64,000 nucleotides of DNA from Maribacter algarum (ex Lu et al. 2025) (nom. illeg.) (GTDB taxonomy: Bacteria > Bacteroidota > Bacteroidia > Flavobacteriales > Flavobacteriaceae): the NCBI GenBank assembly GCA_947495915.1, contig CANMAW010000003.1, positions 62,001-126,000 on the forward strand, in the 5' to 3' direction. Position 1 is the stretch's first letter. The number at the start of each line of letters is the position of its first letter. Both the position numbers and the translations under genes were made by a program. The notes beneath the pieces were generated by a model. The model had not been told where the DNA came from and made no database searches. It worked only from the letters and a program-made list of their open reading frames with translations. Shown here in pieces: positions 55,895-64,000 of the stretch.

Positions 55895-56944
55895 TCATTT
55901 TATATCTTTTCGATATGCTGATGGTGTTGTACCCTCAAATTTTTTAAAAGCGCTATTAAAAGAAGATAAACTGCTAAAACCCATATCGAAAGCAATAGAC
56001 GAAATAGTAAACTTTTCGCTCTCCTTTCTTGATAGTACTATTTTTGCGTCTTGTATACGGTAAAAATTAATATAATCATTGAAGTTACGTCTTGCGTATT
56101 GATTGATAACCGATGAAATTAATTGTGTACTCTTGCCCGATTCTATACTCAGTTTCGATAGGGATAAATCTGATTCAAGGTACAATTTATTGCCAACAAC
56201 AATTTTATGTATCTCGTCAAATAGTAGATGGTCTTCATTCATTTTGAACGTGTTACCATCTAGTTCTGTGGCTTTTAATTGAAATGCTTTATAGCTTAAA
56301 AAATAAATGGTTAAAGAATATACAATTGGCCCAATCACATAGGGTACAGCATTATCTAGAATATTCAATACGTATGTTACCCATATGATAGCAAACCCAG
56401 CTATTAGTAATGGCAACCAATCTAAAATTGCTTTTTGATATTTTGTCTGTGCTTCTTTTAGGTACTGCTTTTTTACTTTCTTCAAAGTTAGCCATGACAA
56501 GCTGATATAGAATGCCAAGTGCAGGTAAATAAAAATAAGTCCGCTAGCAAAAATGATGATTACTATTTCACTGTTTTCGTACCATTCTTTGGTAACAAAA
56601 AGACTGCCGATAAAAATCAACACAAATGGTATCAATTCATAATAGAAATACTTAGGCAGCTTAAAATTTGGCTGAGTCATTCCTAAAACATACCATCGCA
56701 ACAAAGGGCCTATTAACAGCAAAAAACCTAATCCAATAAAAATAAAAATTGGTTCCAGACCTTGACCAAAATTCAAAAGCACTGATTTTCCAATACGAAA
56801 GGCCATAAAAATAAGAAGTAGCCCTAGTAAGTGATTTGTCAGTGTTTTTTTCTTTTTAAAAATAATGAGATATGCAGCAAATAGAATACCATGCAGAAGA
56901 CCTGCACTACTTACTATAATTAGTAGAATTTCTGAAAAGTTCAC
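55895..56944 (-). CDS. AraC-family transcriptional regulator with membrane domain
   Basis: A 349-residue protein. The first 225 residues form about seven membrane helices, a sensing module common in Bacteroidota AraC-type regulators, and residues about 240-349 are the two helix-turn-helix motifs (LSLSKLSIESGKSTQLISSVI and TISSIAFDMGFSSLSSFNSAFKKFEGTTPSAYR, broken by family residues). It probably senses an envelope signal and controls the DJ-1/PfpI-like gene 100 bases upstream of it on the same strand. Confidence 0.85.
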   Translation of the reverse strand: MNFSEILLIIVSSAGLLHGILFAAYLIIFKKKKTLTNHLLGLLLIFMAFRIGKSVLLNFGQGLEPIFIFIGLGFLLLIGPLLRWYVLGMTQPNFKLPKYFYYELIPFVLIFIGSLFVTKEWYENSEIVIIIFASGLIFIYLHLAFYISLSWLTLKKVKKQYLKEAQTKYQKAILDWLPLLIAGFAIIWVTYVLNILDNAVPYVIGPIVYSLTIYFLSYKAFQLKATELDGNTFKMNEDHLLFDEIHKIVVGNKLYLESDLSLSKLSIESGKSTQLISSVINQYARRNFNDYINFYRIQDAKIVLSRKESEKFTISSIAFDMGFSSLSSFNSAFKKFEGTTPSAYRKDIK

Positions 56945-57045
56945 TTGCTAGCTTTAATTGAAAATAGATTATACAACAGGCCAATAATTTATAACATCTT
57001 TACTAAATCATGGCTATACTCATGAAATAAATAGCTACATAAGTA

Positions 57046-58140
57046 TTATTCTGTTGCTTGTTTTTTTGCATGAGATGTCAAAGCCACCAGGGCAAAAAAG
57101 CGTCCTAGTTCCCCTTTCATTGCTGCTATTACGCTATGCTTAGCAATAAGTAGTCTTTCAACTGGCTTATTTTTAGTATTGTACATTTCATCAATTAATT
57201 TTTTCGCTTTTTGAGACCCATATAATTCATAGGTTTTAAGTACCTGTACCGCATTCTCTTCAGCCGTTATCTCACGATATTTTGGGGTATAACCCATTTG
57301 CTTGACCATAGTTTCAGCTAGTTTCCATGTAGACCAAGGGTTCTGACCAGTAACTAAATTCTTATCATGACTTATTTGCTCTAAATACATAGTACCTTTT
57401 TCGAAACGCCCGCCTTGAGCTATTAATTCGTCTTGTAACAAAAAAGGGAATATAGATTTGGCATCTGGAATTAATAATAACTCTTCCTCATTGGTAAACC
57501 CACTTACCATTCTGTTTTCGAGTAGTGAATGCCCATTATCTAATTTCACGTTAACCAAGGCAGCAGGCCCGTGACATACAGCCCCTATCACTTTATTTGT
57601 TTCGTAAAGGGTTTGAACAATAGATTGAATGTGTTTGTTTTCCGGAAAATCGAACATGGCACCCTTACCTCCAGCGAAAAAGACCGCTTGGTAATCTGCA
57701 GGAATGACTTTTTCTATGGGAATGGTGTGACCTGTTTTGTATTGAGCAATAGTATCATTTAAAAAGGCGAAGTCATAGACGCCCATATCTTCATCATCAA
57801 TGATTACCGGAGGTTTTCCACCCATCGGACTTGCAATATCAACTTCAAAGCCATTGGCTTGAAATACATAATAAGCTCGGGCTAATTCGGTCAATTCATA
57901 GCCGGTAGATTTACCGCTTGCTCCCATTTCATCTACACTGGTAACGACGGCAAGAATTTTTCCGCGAATAGGTTGAATAGCTTCAGATAAATATGGAATA
58001 TCTGAAACTTGTGATGCTGTCACTTCTTTATCTGCAGGAGGTATTAAGCTCATAAACCACCAACCAAATAAAAATAGAACAATTATAAGACTAGTTAAGA
58101 CAAGCAAGGTCCATTTTAGGATAGGGTATTTTTTAAGCAT
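57046..58140 (-). CDS. Membrane-anchored DJ-1/PfpI-family protein
   Basis: A 364-residue protein with an N-terminal helix (about 10-30) and a type 1 glutamine-amidotransferase-like domain. The nucleophile elbow AVCHGPAAL puts Cys189 next to His190, and the glutamate of YELTELARAYYVF (Glu82) fits the DJ-1/Hsp31 pattern. Relatives act as glyoxalases, proteases or chaperones against carbonyl stress. It lies 101 bases upstream of an AraC-type regulator on the same strand, which may control it. Confidence 0.8.
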   Translation of the reverse strand: MLKKYPILKWTLLVLTSLIIVLFLFGWWFMSLIPPADKEVTASQVSDIPYLSEAIQPIRGKILAVVTSVDEMGASGKSTGYELTELARAYYVFQANGFEVDIASPMGGKPPVIIDDEDMGVYDFAFLNDTIAQYKTGHTIPIEKVIPADYQAVFFAGGKGAMFDFPENKHIQSIVQTLYETNKVIGAVCHGPAALVNVKLDNGHSLLENRMVSGFTNEEELLLIPDAKSIFPFLLQDELIAQGGRFEKGTMYLEQISHDKNLVTGQNPWSTWKLAETMVKQMGYTPKYREITAEENAVQVLKTYELYGSQKAKKLIDEMYNTKNKPVERLLIAKHSVIAAMKGELGRFFALVALTSHAKKQATE

Positions 58141-58282
58141 ATCGTGATTTTAAGAATTACGCTAGCAAATCACGGTGAAATATCTCGCTAAAGCTGTCGA
58201 AATGATAATTTCGTCATAGTAAAAATTATTCAAGTGGTAGATTTTTGAAGGAAAGACCTTGGAATTACCATTAAATCATTCC

Positions 58283-58320
58283 ACACACATTACCCTCCCC
58301 TCTTACCGTCGGCTCGTATA
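58283..58320. repeat. Partial copy of inverted-repeat sequence
   Basis: The stretch CCACACACATTACC...CTTACCGTCGG resembles the right repeat (CACACATTTC...CTATCGTCG) in the same orientation. It suggests that the repeat family is present elsewhere in the genome. Confidence 0.4.
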
Positions 58321-58409
58321 ATAAGTATTTATACACAAGATATTTATTGTTTTTAAAGGAGTTCACGAACCTCTGTACAAACCATTTGACATGAAATTCT
58401 TTAATTGTT

Positions 58410-58417
58410 TATTTTTG
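58410..58417 (+). promoter_or_regulatory. -7 promoter element of FKBP gene
   Basis: TATTTTTG is an exact TAnnTTTG match 12 bases before the ATG at 58430, with a TTTGAC sequence about 20 bases upstream as a possible -33 element. Confidence 0.6.
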
Positions 58418-58429
58418 TAAAAAAGTGTT

Positions 58430-58906
58430 ATGAAAAAATATCTTAGCGTATTATTACTTGTCATCATATCATCATGTCTTAATGATAATTCACCGGATGT
58501 ACCACAAATTGTAGAGCCTGAGGATTTTTCTGCTGAAAATGAAGCTCAAATTATCGAATACCTCAATGCCAACAACCTAGAATCACAAAAAAGTGAAACT
58601 GGTTTACATTATATTATAGAAAATCAAGGCGATGGTCGACAACCAACTAGTATATCTAACGTTACCGTTGCTTACAGCGGGTATTATCTAGACGGTACGG
58701 TCTTTGACGAGAATACTGATGAAGGTATCACTGCCAATTTATCTGATTTCATCGATGGCTGGCAAGAAGGTATCACTTATTTTAATGAAGGTGGCTCCGG
58801 GGTATTATTGATACCCGCTCACCTAGGTTATGGTAGTTTTAGTTTCAATGGCATTCCAGGCGGATCGGTGCTCATTTTCGATATTAACTTACTCGAAGTA
58901 AATTAA
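58430..58906 (+). CDS. FKBP-type peptidyl-prolyl isomerase lipoprotein
   Basis: A 158-residue lipoprotein (lipobox SSC, Cys16). Residues about 55-158 are an FKBP domain with VTVAYSGYYLDGTVFDEN and VLLIPAHLGYGSFSFNGIPGGSVLIFDINLLEV, broken by family residues, including the conserved aromatic cleft residues. It isomerises proline bonds in proteins of the periplasm or outer membrane and probably helps fold surface proteins. It is a single gene. Confidence 0.9.
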   Translation: MKKYLSVLLLVIISSCLNDNSPDVPQIVEPEDFSAENEAQIIEYLNANNLESQKSETGLHYIIENQGDGRQPTSISNVTVAYSGYYLDGTVFDENTDEGITANLSDFIDGWQEGITYFNEGGSGVLLIPAHLGYGSFSFNGIPGGSVLIFDINLLEVN

Positions 58907-59078
58907 GCTTAACCTAAATTAGTCTCGTTTACCTTTCATCGGAATACTTCTATAGCAAATGCTACTTATAGTATCGATAAATGAATACTGCGATGCGCTT
59001 AAACGATTTTTTCTTAATCTTTGAAATAAGTGTCATTGATTTCGGTTATTTGTAGGTATAATCTTACAAATACTGTTC

Positions 59079-60458
59079 ATGCATACTAAAACATCGTTTA
59101 AAAATAGGCTTTTCGCACTTTTGCTACTAAGTTTTCTTGCGTTTCAATCGTGTCAAAAAGATACCGAAGTATATCAAGAAAACCCTGCTGAAAATACGGT
59201 GCTTCCCACGGCAGTACAAGATACCACACTCACAGATAAAGAATTACAGAACCTCCTATTTGAAGAAGATAGTATTCAAGTGTTACTTGAATCTGGTAGA
59301 ATCGTTGATATTTCAGGTATGGAAGTTGAAAAAGAAAATCCTAAAAAAGTATACATTCATTATATGCCATGGTTTCAAAGCAAAGGCTACAATGGCTATT
59401 GGGGTCAACATTGGACAATGACCAATCAAAACCCTGATATTATTGATACTGATGGCAAGCGTGAAATTGCCTCGTACTACTACCCCATTATTGGTCCGTA
59501 TGCTTCTGATGACCCTGATTTACAAGAATATCATATGTTATTAATGAAACTAGCGGGTATTGATGGTGTAATCTTTGATTGGTATGGTAGTAAAGATATC
59601 TATGACTACCAGCTGATTAAAGAGGCTACCGAATCTTTTATGGGTCGCTTAGATGATTTAGATATGAGTTTTTCTATTATGTATGAAGATCGGGTTGCGC
59701 AAGTGGCCGTAGATCAAGGCATGTATGCGAACACCACCGCAGCAGCTCAAGCCGACTTTAATTATATAAAAGACAACTATTTTAATAGAAACAACTTTTT
59801 CGAATATGAAGATCAAAAACTTATGTTTGTTTTTGGACCCGGAACCATTACTGACACTACGCAATGGGATGATATATTCACCGTTTTTCCAGAAACCGAA
59901 ACCCCTCATTTTCTTACACTTTGGGCTGCAAATCAAAATGTTGGCTCCAATGCTTCTGGTGAATTTCTTTGGGTTGCCCCCGATCATTTATTAGCTCATG
60001 AATACTATTACAATACCTATTTAAATAGTGATTTTGTTACCGTAGGAAGTAGCTACCCTGGTTTCGATAGCTTTTATGAAGAAGGTGGTTGGGGACTCTG
60101 GCACAATTGGAGTATTGATCATGACAATGGAAATACTTTTGTAGAAACCTTGAATTATACGCATCACCAAGATGCTGATTTTATACAATTAGCCACTTGG
60201 AATGATTTTGGGGAAGGCACTATGCTAGAACCCACGGAAGAATACGGATTCTTTAATCTTCAGATTTTACAGCAATATACTGGTGTTACTTATAAACCTG
60301 AAGATCTTCAAACTACTTTAGATTTATATCGATCGAGAAAATTATACGCAAAAAATGAAGCAGCACAATATTATTTAGATCGTTGTTATTATTACATCAA
60401 AAAATCGAAATTGACAAGAGCTAAAAATATTTTAACGGCTGTAAACAGATACTTCTAA
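59079..60458 (+). CDS. GH71/GH99-like glycosidase lipoprotein
   Basis: A 459-residue lipoprotein (lipobox FQSC, Cys25). The (beta/alpha)8 region (about 90-395) has KVYIHYMPWFQSKGYNGYWGQHW, IDGVIFDWYGS and DFIQLATWNDFGEGTMLEPTEEYG, broken by family residues; the last stretch carries the family's catalytic region. GH99 members are endo-alpha-mannosidases and GH71 alpha-1,3-glucanases. The substrate is unknown but probably an alpha-mannan or related glycan at the surface. A strong terminator follows. Confidence 0.82.
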   Translation: MHTKTSFKNRLFALLLLSFLAFQSCQKDTEVYQENPAENTVLPTAVQDTTLTDKELQNLLFEEDSIQVLLESGRIVDISGMEVEKENPKKVYIHYMPWFQSKGYNGYWGQHWTMTNQNPDIIDTDGKREIASYYYPIIGPYASDDPDLQEYHMLLMKLAGIDGVIFDWYGSKDIYDYQLIKEATESFMGRLDDLDMSFSIMYEDRVAQVAVDQGMYANTTAAAQADFNYIKDNYFNRNNFFEYEDQKLMFVFGPGTITDTTQWDDIFTVFPETETPHFLTLWAANQNVGSNASGEFLWVAPDHLLAHEYYYNTYLNSDFVTVGSSYPGFDSFYEEGGWGLWHNWSIDHDNGNTFVETLNYTHHQDADFIQLATWNDFGEGTMLEPTEEYGFFNLQILQQYTGVTYKPEDLQTTLDLYRSRKLYAKNEAAQYYLDRCYYYIKKSKLTRAKNILTAVNRYF

Positions 60459-60465
60459 AATAAGG

Positions 60466-60499
60466 AAACCCTCTTAAACCAAATGTTTTAAGAGGGTTT
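60466..60499. terminator. Strong bidirectional terminator
   Basis: A 13-bp perfect stem AAACCCTCTTAAA/TTTAAGAGGGTTT with an 8-base loop separates the GH71/99-like gene from the convergent beta-propeller gene. Confidence 0.9.
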
Positions 60500-60520
60500 T
60501 TACTTCTAAACTATATCAGG

Positions 60521-61753
60521 TTAAAATTCTTTTAGGTCCATAATTGCTGTTTCAACCTTAGAACCTTTTTCTGTATAGTCTGTCCACGCAAAATAAATCG
60601 TTTCCCCTAATAATTCCATCTGCGGAAATCCACTTTTTCTTGAGCCATCCATAGTAGTAATTACACGTTTAGTTAAGGGTGTCCCCTTCCGAGAAACCTT
60701 AGCAGCTTTTAGGGTGGTCAACTTATCTTTTGATTCCATCCAACTAACTAGGGCGGTATTACTATCAATAAGATCAACGTCTACCCTACCTAAAACATGA
60801 CCATCAGCAATGGGTATGGGCAGATCAAAATTTTCACCATTATCATCAGAGAAAACCAATTGCACTCTAGGGTTCTCTTGGGCCGCTGTAAACCAAGCGA
60901 CTACTAAGGTATTCTGTAAAGCCGCAGCTTTAGGTCCGTTTACAGGGCAGCCCTTTATGTTCCAATGATCTGAAGAAATAGTTTTTGGGGCGGTCCAAGT
61001 ATCCCCAATTTTACGAACAATACTGATATCTCTAATTTCTTGCGCCGAACGATCACGATATATTACCACGGGTCCATTTTCAGTAATAGCTCCGGTAGTC
61101 TGACAGCAATCGCAGGTCGTAGCATCTAATTCCACTTCGGAAGATACCTTTCCGTGTAAAGATACTTCAGCAGCACGAAGGGTCATGGCCCCGCGCTCCC
61201 CTACTTCATTTTCTTCCGTATTTCTACCATCGAGCCAGCTTACAAAAAAAGCATTATTATAAGGCAGTACGGTCACAAAACCGTGTTCTGTAGGGGTATT
61301 ATCTGTATGTAATGCTAAATCAGATCTCCAAACAGAATCACCTTTGGGCAATACATTCATTTTTACATCATAAGAATAAGTGCCGTTTGAAGATTTTTTC
61401 AAAACATGAGACCAAAGATTTCCTTCATGAACAGCAATCATTGGATAGTCTGCCCAATTCACAAACCAATCGGTATTTTTAATTATTTCGTTAGGAGTTT
61501 GCCATACATCATCTACCATTTCGGCGTACTTCAAAACACTAAGACTATCCCCAATTTTTTCTACCCAAGAAAGTAATAATTGCGAATCGTTAGCAAACAA
61601 AAATGGCAAAGAACTTGATGATTTAGCAGGACTTTTCAGCGTTAAAACGACAGCTTCTTTTTTTGTTATTTTTTCTTTTTTAGATTGATCTAAACAGGCA
61701 TTTGACAACAAGATCAATCCTATTAAAATCAAATATTTACATGCATTCAACAC
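60521..61753 (-). CDS. Sialidase-like beta-propeller lipoprotein with CDCCQ motif
   Basis: A 410-residue lipoprotein (lipobox NAC, Cys20). It has repeated WSDxG-like blades (WLDGRN, VFSDDNGENF, FAWTDY) of the sialidase or BNR fold, but no convincing catalytic set was found. A conserved cluster CDCCQTT (about 214-220) stands in the middle. The ATG is the last base of the stop of the TlpA-like gene, so it is translationally coupled. A link between the cysteine cluster and the thioredoxin partner, perhaps in a redox-controlled metal or copper site, is inferred. Confidence 0.7.
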   Translation of the reverse strand: MLNACKYLILIGLILLSNACLDQSKKEKITKKEAVVLTLKSPAKSSSSLPFLFANDSQLLLSWVEKIGDSLSVLKYAEMVDDVWQTPNEIIKNTDWFVNWADYPMIAVHEGNLWSHVLKKSSNGTYSYDVKMNVLPKGDSVWRSDLALHTDNTPTEHGFVTVLPYNNAFFVSWLDGRNTEENEVGERGAMTLRAAEVSLHGKVSSEVELDATTCDCCQTTGAITENGPVVIYRDRSAQEIRDISIVRKIGDTWTAPKTISSDHWNIKGCPVNGPKAAALQNTLVVAWFTAAQENPRVQLVFSDDNGENFDLPIPIADGHVLGRVDVDLIDSNTALVSWMESKDKLTTLKAAKVSRKGTPLTKRVITTMDGSRKSGFPQMELLGETIYFAWTDYTEKGSKVETAIMDLKEF

Positions 61754-62259
61754 TACAATTCCTTTAACATCGTAATCATCTCGTCAGCATCCCAAATTTT
61801 ACCCCCTTCATAACGCTCTACTTGCTCACCAGCTTCATTGTAAATCAACGTAACTGGCAAGGCTGTAATTTCTAAGTCGGCATAAGCCCCATTGAACTTT
61901 ATAAAGTCTAAGCCAAACTGCCGTTTATCACGAAAAGTAATAATCTTCTCTAATGACTGATCAGAAGCAAAAAGAAAAACAACATTATCGTCTTTCAATA
62001 GTTCTTGAGCTCTTGCCATCGCCGGCATTTCTTCTATACAAGGCTTACACCAGGTAGCCCAATAATTCAACACCAACTTCTTTCCCTTAAATGATTCTAT
62101 AACCACTTCATTCCCTTCTAAATCTTCATACAAAACCTCACTCACCACAGCCTTCACAACATCGTTTGCTGCTTCGTTGGTTGCGCCCGTTTTCACATCT
62201 TCTTTACAACTTACAATTAAAAAAGCAAAGCTAACCCATATTAAAATTCTGCTATTCAT
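61753..62259 (-). CDS. TlpA-like thiol-disulfide lipoprotein
   Basis: A 168-residue lipoprotein (lipobox VSC, Cys18). The thioredoxin fold has the active site WATWCKPC (C71, C74) and the cis-proline TALPVT. It acts as a periplasmic reductase or thiol transfer protein. Its gene comes immediately before the beta-propeller lipoprotein with the CDCCQ cluster; the coupling suggests it reduces that cluster. Confidence 0.88.
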   Translation of the reverse strand: MNSRILIWVSFAFLIVSCKEDVKTGATNEAANDVVKAVVSEVLYEDLEGNEVVIESFKGKKLVLNYWATWCKPCIEEMPAMARAQELLKDDNVVFLFASDQSLEKIITFRDKRQFGLDFIKFNGAYADLEITALPVTLIYNEAGEQVERYEGGKIWDADEMITMLKEL

Positions 62260-62294
62260 AAATTTAAACTTAAGGTTTATACAAAATCAACTAA

Positions 62295-63059
62295 CTATCT
62301 CTTAGATAGATTCTTTTGATATTTTGATTGCACCACATCAATAACCACCAAAACTACAATTACAAAGTAAAAAGTAGCCTTACTCATCGGTGTGATTTCA
62401 TTACCAAATAACTTCAAATGTGCCAAATGCCCACCTTCAGAAAGCAACATTATACCTACTATAAAAAGAATGAAAAGTCCGAGTACTTCATACATTCGAT
62501 TCTTCTTCAAAAATTCTGAAACTTTACCTGACAAATAAATCATTAATACGCCGCCTATAATAATCGCGGTAGCCATTACCCAAAACACATCAGTTAATGC
62601 CATAGCACTTAAAATAGAATCGAAAGAAAAAACCAAGTTCATTACCACTATAGAGGTAATAATCATATTAATACTCTTAACTTTTCCGTCTGTTATTTCA
62701 TCATCTTTTTCTAAATGTAACATGTGCCAAATCTCTTTAACGGCAGTATACATTATAAACACGCCACCTAAGAGCACAATAACGCTATGCAAATTGAAGT
62801 GTCCTTCAGCAAAACTAAATTCAAAGCCGAAAAGAGGATCTTGAAAATAGGCGATCACTCGAATCAAAACAAATAACAAGATTATGCGCAATACAATTGC
62901 TAAACCAATACCCAGTGTACGTACTCGTTTTTGATCCGCTTCAGGTGCTCTTTTAGATTCTAGTGATATATACAGCAGATTATCTAGTCCTAAAACCGCC
63001 TGCAACAGGGTCAACATGGCTAACGTTATAAAATTGTCGAGCGTAAAAAGTCCTTCCAT
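62295..63059 (-). CDS. TerC-family membrane protein
   Basis: A 254-residue integral membrane protein with seven or eight helices. LGLDNLLYIS near residue 23 and MNLVFSFDSILSA near 140 hold the conserved acidic DN and DS motifs of TerC (metal-ion or tellurite-related). Family members export manganese or help secreted proteins get metal. It starts in a palindrome-containing promoter divergent from a drug transporter. Confidence 0.88.
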   Translation of the reverse strand: MEGLFTLDNFITLAMLTLLQAVLGLDNLLYISLESKRAPEADQKRVRTLGIGLAIVLRIILLFVLIRVIAYFQDPLFGFEFSFAEGHFNLHSVIVLLGGVFIMYTAVKEIWHMLHLEKDDEITDGKVKSINMIITSIVVMNLVFSFDSILSAMALTDVFWVMATAIIIGGVLMIYLSGKVSEFLKKNRMYEVLGLFILFIVGIMLLSEGGHLAHLKLFGNEITPMSKATFYFVIVVLVVIDVVQSKYQKNLSKR

Positions 63060-63078
63060 AGTAAAAATTTAATATTGA

Positions 63079-63090
63079 TGTTCGCGAACA
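63079..63090. promoter_or_regulatory. Perfect palindrome at terC promoter
   Basis: TGTTCGCGAACA is a perfect 12-bp palindrome located just after the -7 element read on the minus strand, overlapping the expected transcription start. It may be an operator, or chance. Confidence 0.45.
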
Positions 63091-63096
63091 AATATA
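63089..63096 (-). promoter_or_regulatory. -7 promoter element of terC
   Basis: On the minus strand TATATTTG matches TAnnTTTG exactly, 29 bases before the ATG at 63059. Confidence 0.55.
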
Positions 63097-63198
63097 AAGA
63101 AATCAACAGCATAAAAAATTGTTTGTAATCTTTGAGACTTTGTTTATTAAACTGTTAATTACACCTTAAGGCATATCGATTGCGTATATATTTAATAG

Positions 63199-63206
63199 TA
63201 CTTTTG
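63199..63206 (+). promoter_or_regulatory. -7 promoter element of Bcr/CflA-type gene
   Basis: TACTTTTG is an exact TAnnTTTG match that ends 4 bases before the ATG at 63211, implying a leaderless mRNA. Confidence 0.6.
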
Positions 63207-63210
63207 CCCC

Positions 63211-64000
63211 ATGTTAAAAAAGCGCTTTCCACAGTTAGAATTTATCATTTTAATGGCGTCTTTAATGTCAATTGTAGCCTTAGCTATTGACGCCTTACTA
63301 CCTGCACTTGATATTATTGGCCGTTCGGTTGGTGTTGTAGAAATCGCCGATAACCAACTACTTATTACCATGATTTTTATCGGCTTAGGATTTGGCCCCC
63401 TGTTATTCGGACCCATTTCTGACAGTATGGGCAGAAAACCAGTGGTTTACATGGGCTTAGTACTATTCATTGGATCAAGTTTGTTATGTGTTTTCGCCAA
63501 CTCTTTAGAAGTTATGATTATAGGCAGAATTCTTCAAGGTGTATCTTTATCTGCCCCAAGAACAATCAGTATTGCAATGATACGAGACACCTATAGCGGT
63601 GACCATATGGCACGTATTATGTCGTTTATTACCGTTGTTTTCATGCTGGTTCCGATAATTGCGCCAGCCTTAGGAAAGTTGATTTTAGACGCCTATAATT
63701 GGGAAGCTATTTTCTACATACAAATCGGATTTGCTTTGCTTATCGCTTTTTGGTTTTGGAGAAGACAACCAGAAACCCTCGCTGTTGAAAACCGCATACC
63801 ACTTCAACTCAACTTATTTGTTAACGGCACCAAAGAACTCCTAAAATACAAGGCCACCATAAGCTACACGTTAATTCAAGGTTTTATTGTAGGTTCATTT
63901 TTAGTATACCTAAGCACAGCACAGCAGGTGTTTGAGGGCCAATACGGACTCAAAGAGGAGTTTCCGTATGTTTTTGCAGCCATTGCCATTGCTATTGCAA
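63211..64000 (+). CDS. Bcr/CflA-type multidrug MFS transporter (C-terminus outside window)
   Basis: The frame runs off the right edge after 263 codons; members have about 400. It begins MLKKRFPQLEFIILMASLM and has the MFS A-motif GPISDSMGRKPV (about 69-80). Helices 3 to 5 with GRILQGVSLSAPRTI and an arginine followed by the fifth-helix C-motif region VPIIAPALGK mark the Bcr/CflA (DHA1) family. It probably exports drugs or other small molecules by proton antiport. It is divergent from terC. Confidence 0.88.
   Translation, partial: MLKKRFPQLEFIILMASLMSIVALAIDALLPALDIIGRSVGVVEIADNQLLITMIFIGLGFGPLLFGPISDSMGRKPVVYMGLVLFIGSSLLCVFANSLEVMIIGRILQGVSLSAPRTISIAMIRDTYSGDHMARIMSFITVVFMLVPIIAPALGKLILDAYNWEAIFYIQIGFALLIAFWFWRRQPETLAVENRIPLQLNLFVNGTKELLKYKATISYTLIQGFIVGSFLVYLSTAQQVFEGQYGLKEEFPYVFAAIAIAIA

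Overview
The window comes from a member of the Bacteroidota, most likely a marine Flavobacteriaceae. The evidence is AT-rich DNA, promoters with the Bacteroidota -7 element TAnnTTTG often only a few bases from the start codon, few Shine-Dalgarno sequences, TonB receptors with N-terminal carboxypeptidase-regulatory-like domains, many lipoproteins, and a type IX secretion (T9SS) sorting domain on a large glycosidase. No rRNA, tRNA, CRISPR array, transposase or integrase was seen.

Left part (1-30 kb) is mostly metabolic and cell-envelope genes. It holds a partial FMN/FAD/Fe-S oxidoreductase, a guanine deaminase, a tightly packed minus-strand operon (ABC ATPase, siderophore-type TonB receptor, two ABC-2 permeases) behind a small Cys/His exported protein, a DUF5995 gene with no ordinary start codon, and a large multidomain glycosidase. 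Next is a Zur-like locus (Fur-family regulator, MerC-like membrane protein, broken folE) with two palindromic operators, then an M20 amidohydrolase and a fructan operon (MFS transporter, GH32, fructokinase). Several alpha/beta hydrolases and two paralogous serine hydrolases follow; one of the paralogues is frameshifted.

Middle part (30-45 kb) begins with a copper/silver-type RND efflux operon (HYC_CC_PP-like small protein, CusA-, TolC- and CusB-like proteins, a small metal-binding lipoprotein). It is followed by a sulfation module: sulfotransferase, GT-C glycosyltransferase and GtrA on the plus strand, converging with cysQ, cysC, cysD and cysN on the minus strand. These cys genes make PAPS and remove PAP. 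No sulfate-reduction genes are present, so PAPS probably feeds sulfotransfer to a lipid-linked or surface glycan.

Right part (45-56 kb) is the most unusual. A remnant of a GHKL ATPase plus a 574-residue receiver-like protein resembles a two-gene conflict/defence system. After it come long repeat-rich intergenic stretches around a zinc/cadmium module (small Cys/His protein, TonB receptor, Fur-family regulator, DUF3703 protein, P1B-type ATPase). The module is bracketed by about 160-base inverted repeats with a 24-base perfect core, and by a two-part direct repeat. One copy of the direct repeat holds a gene and the other is empty. These features suggest a cassette-like mobile or modular island.

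The last part (56-64 kb) holds an AraC-type membrane regulator, a DJ-1/PfpI-like protein, an FKBP isomerase lipoprotein, a GH71/99-like lipoprotein, a beta-propeller lipoprotein paired with a TlpA-like thioredoxin, TerC, and the start of a Bcr/CflA-type drug transporter.
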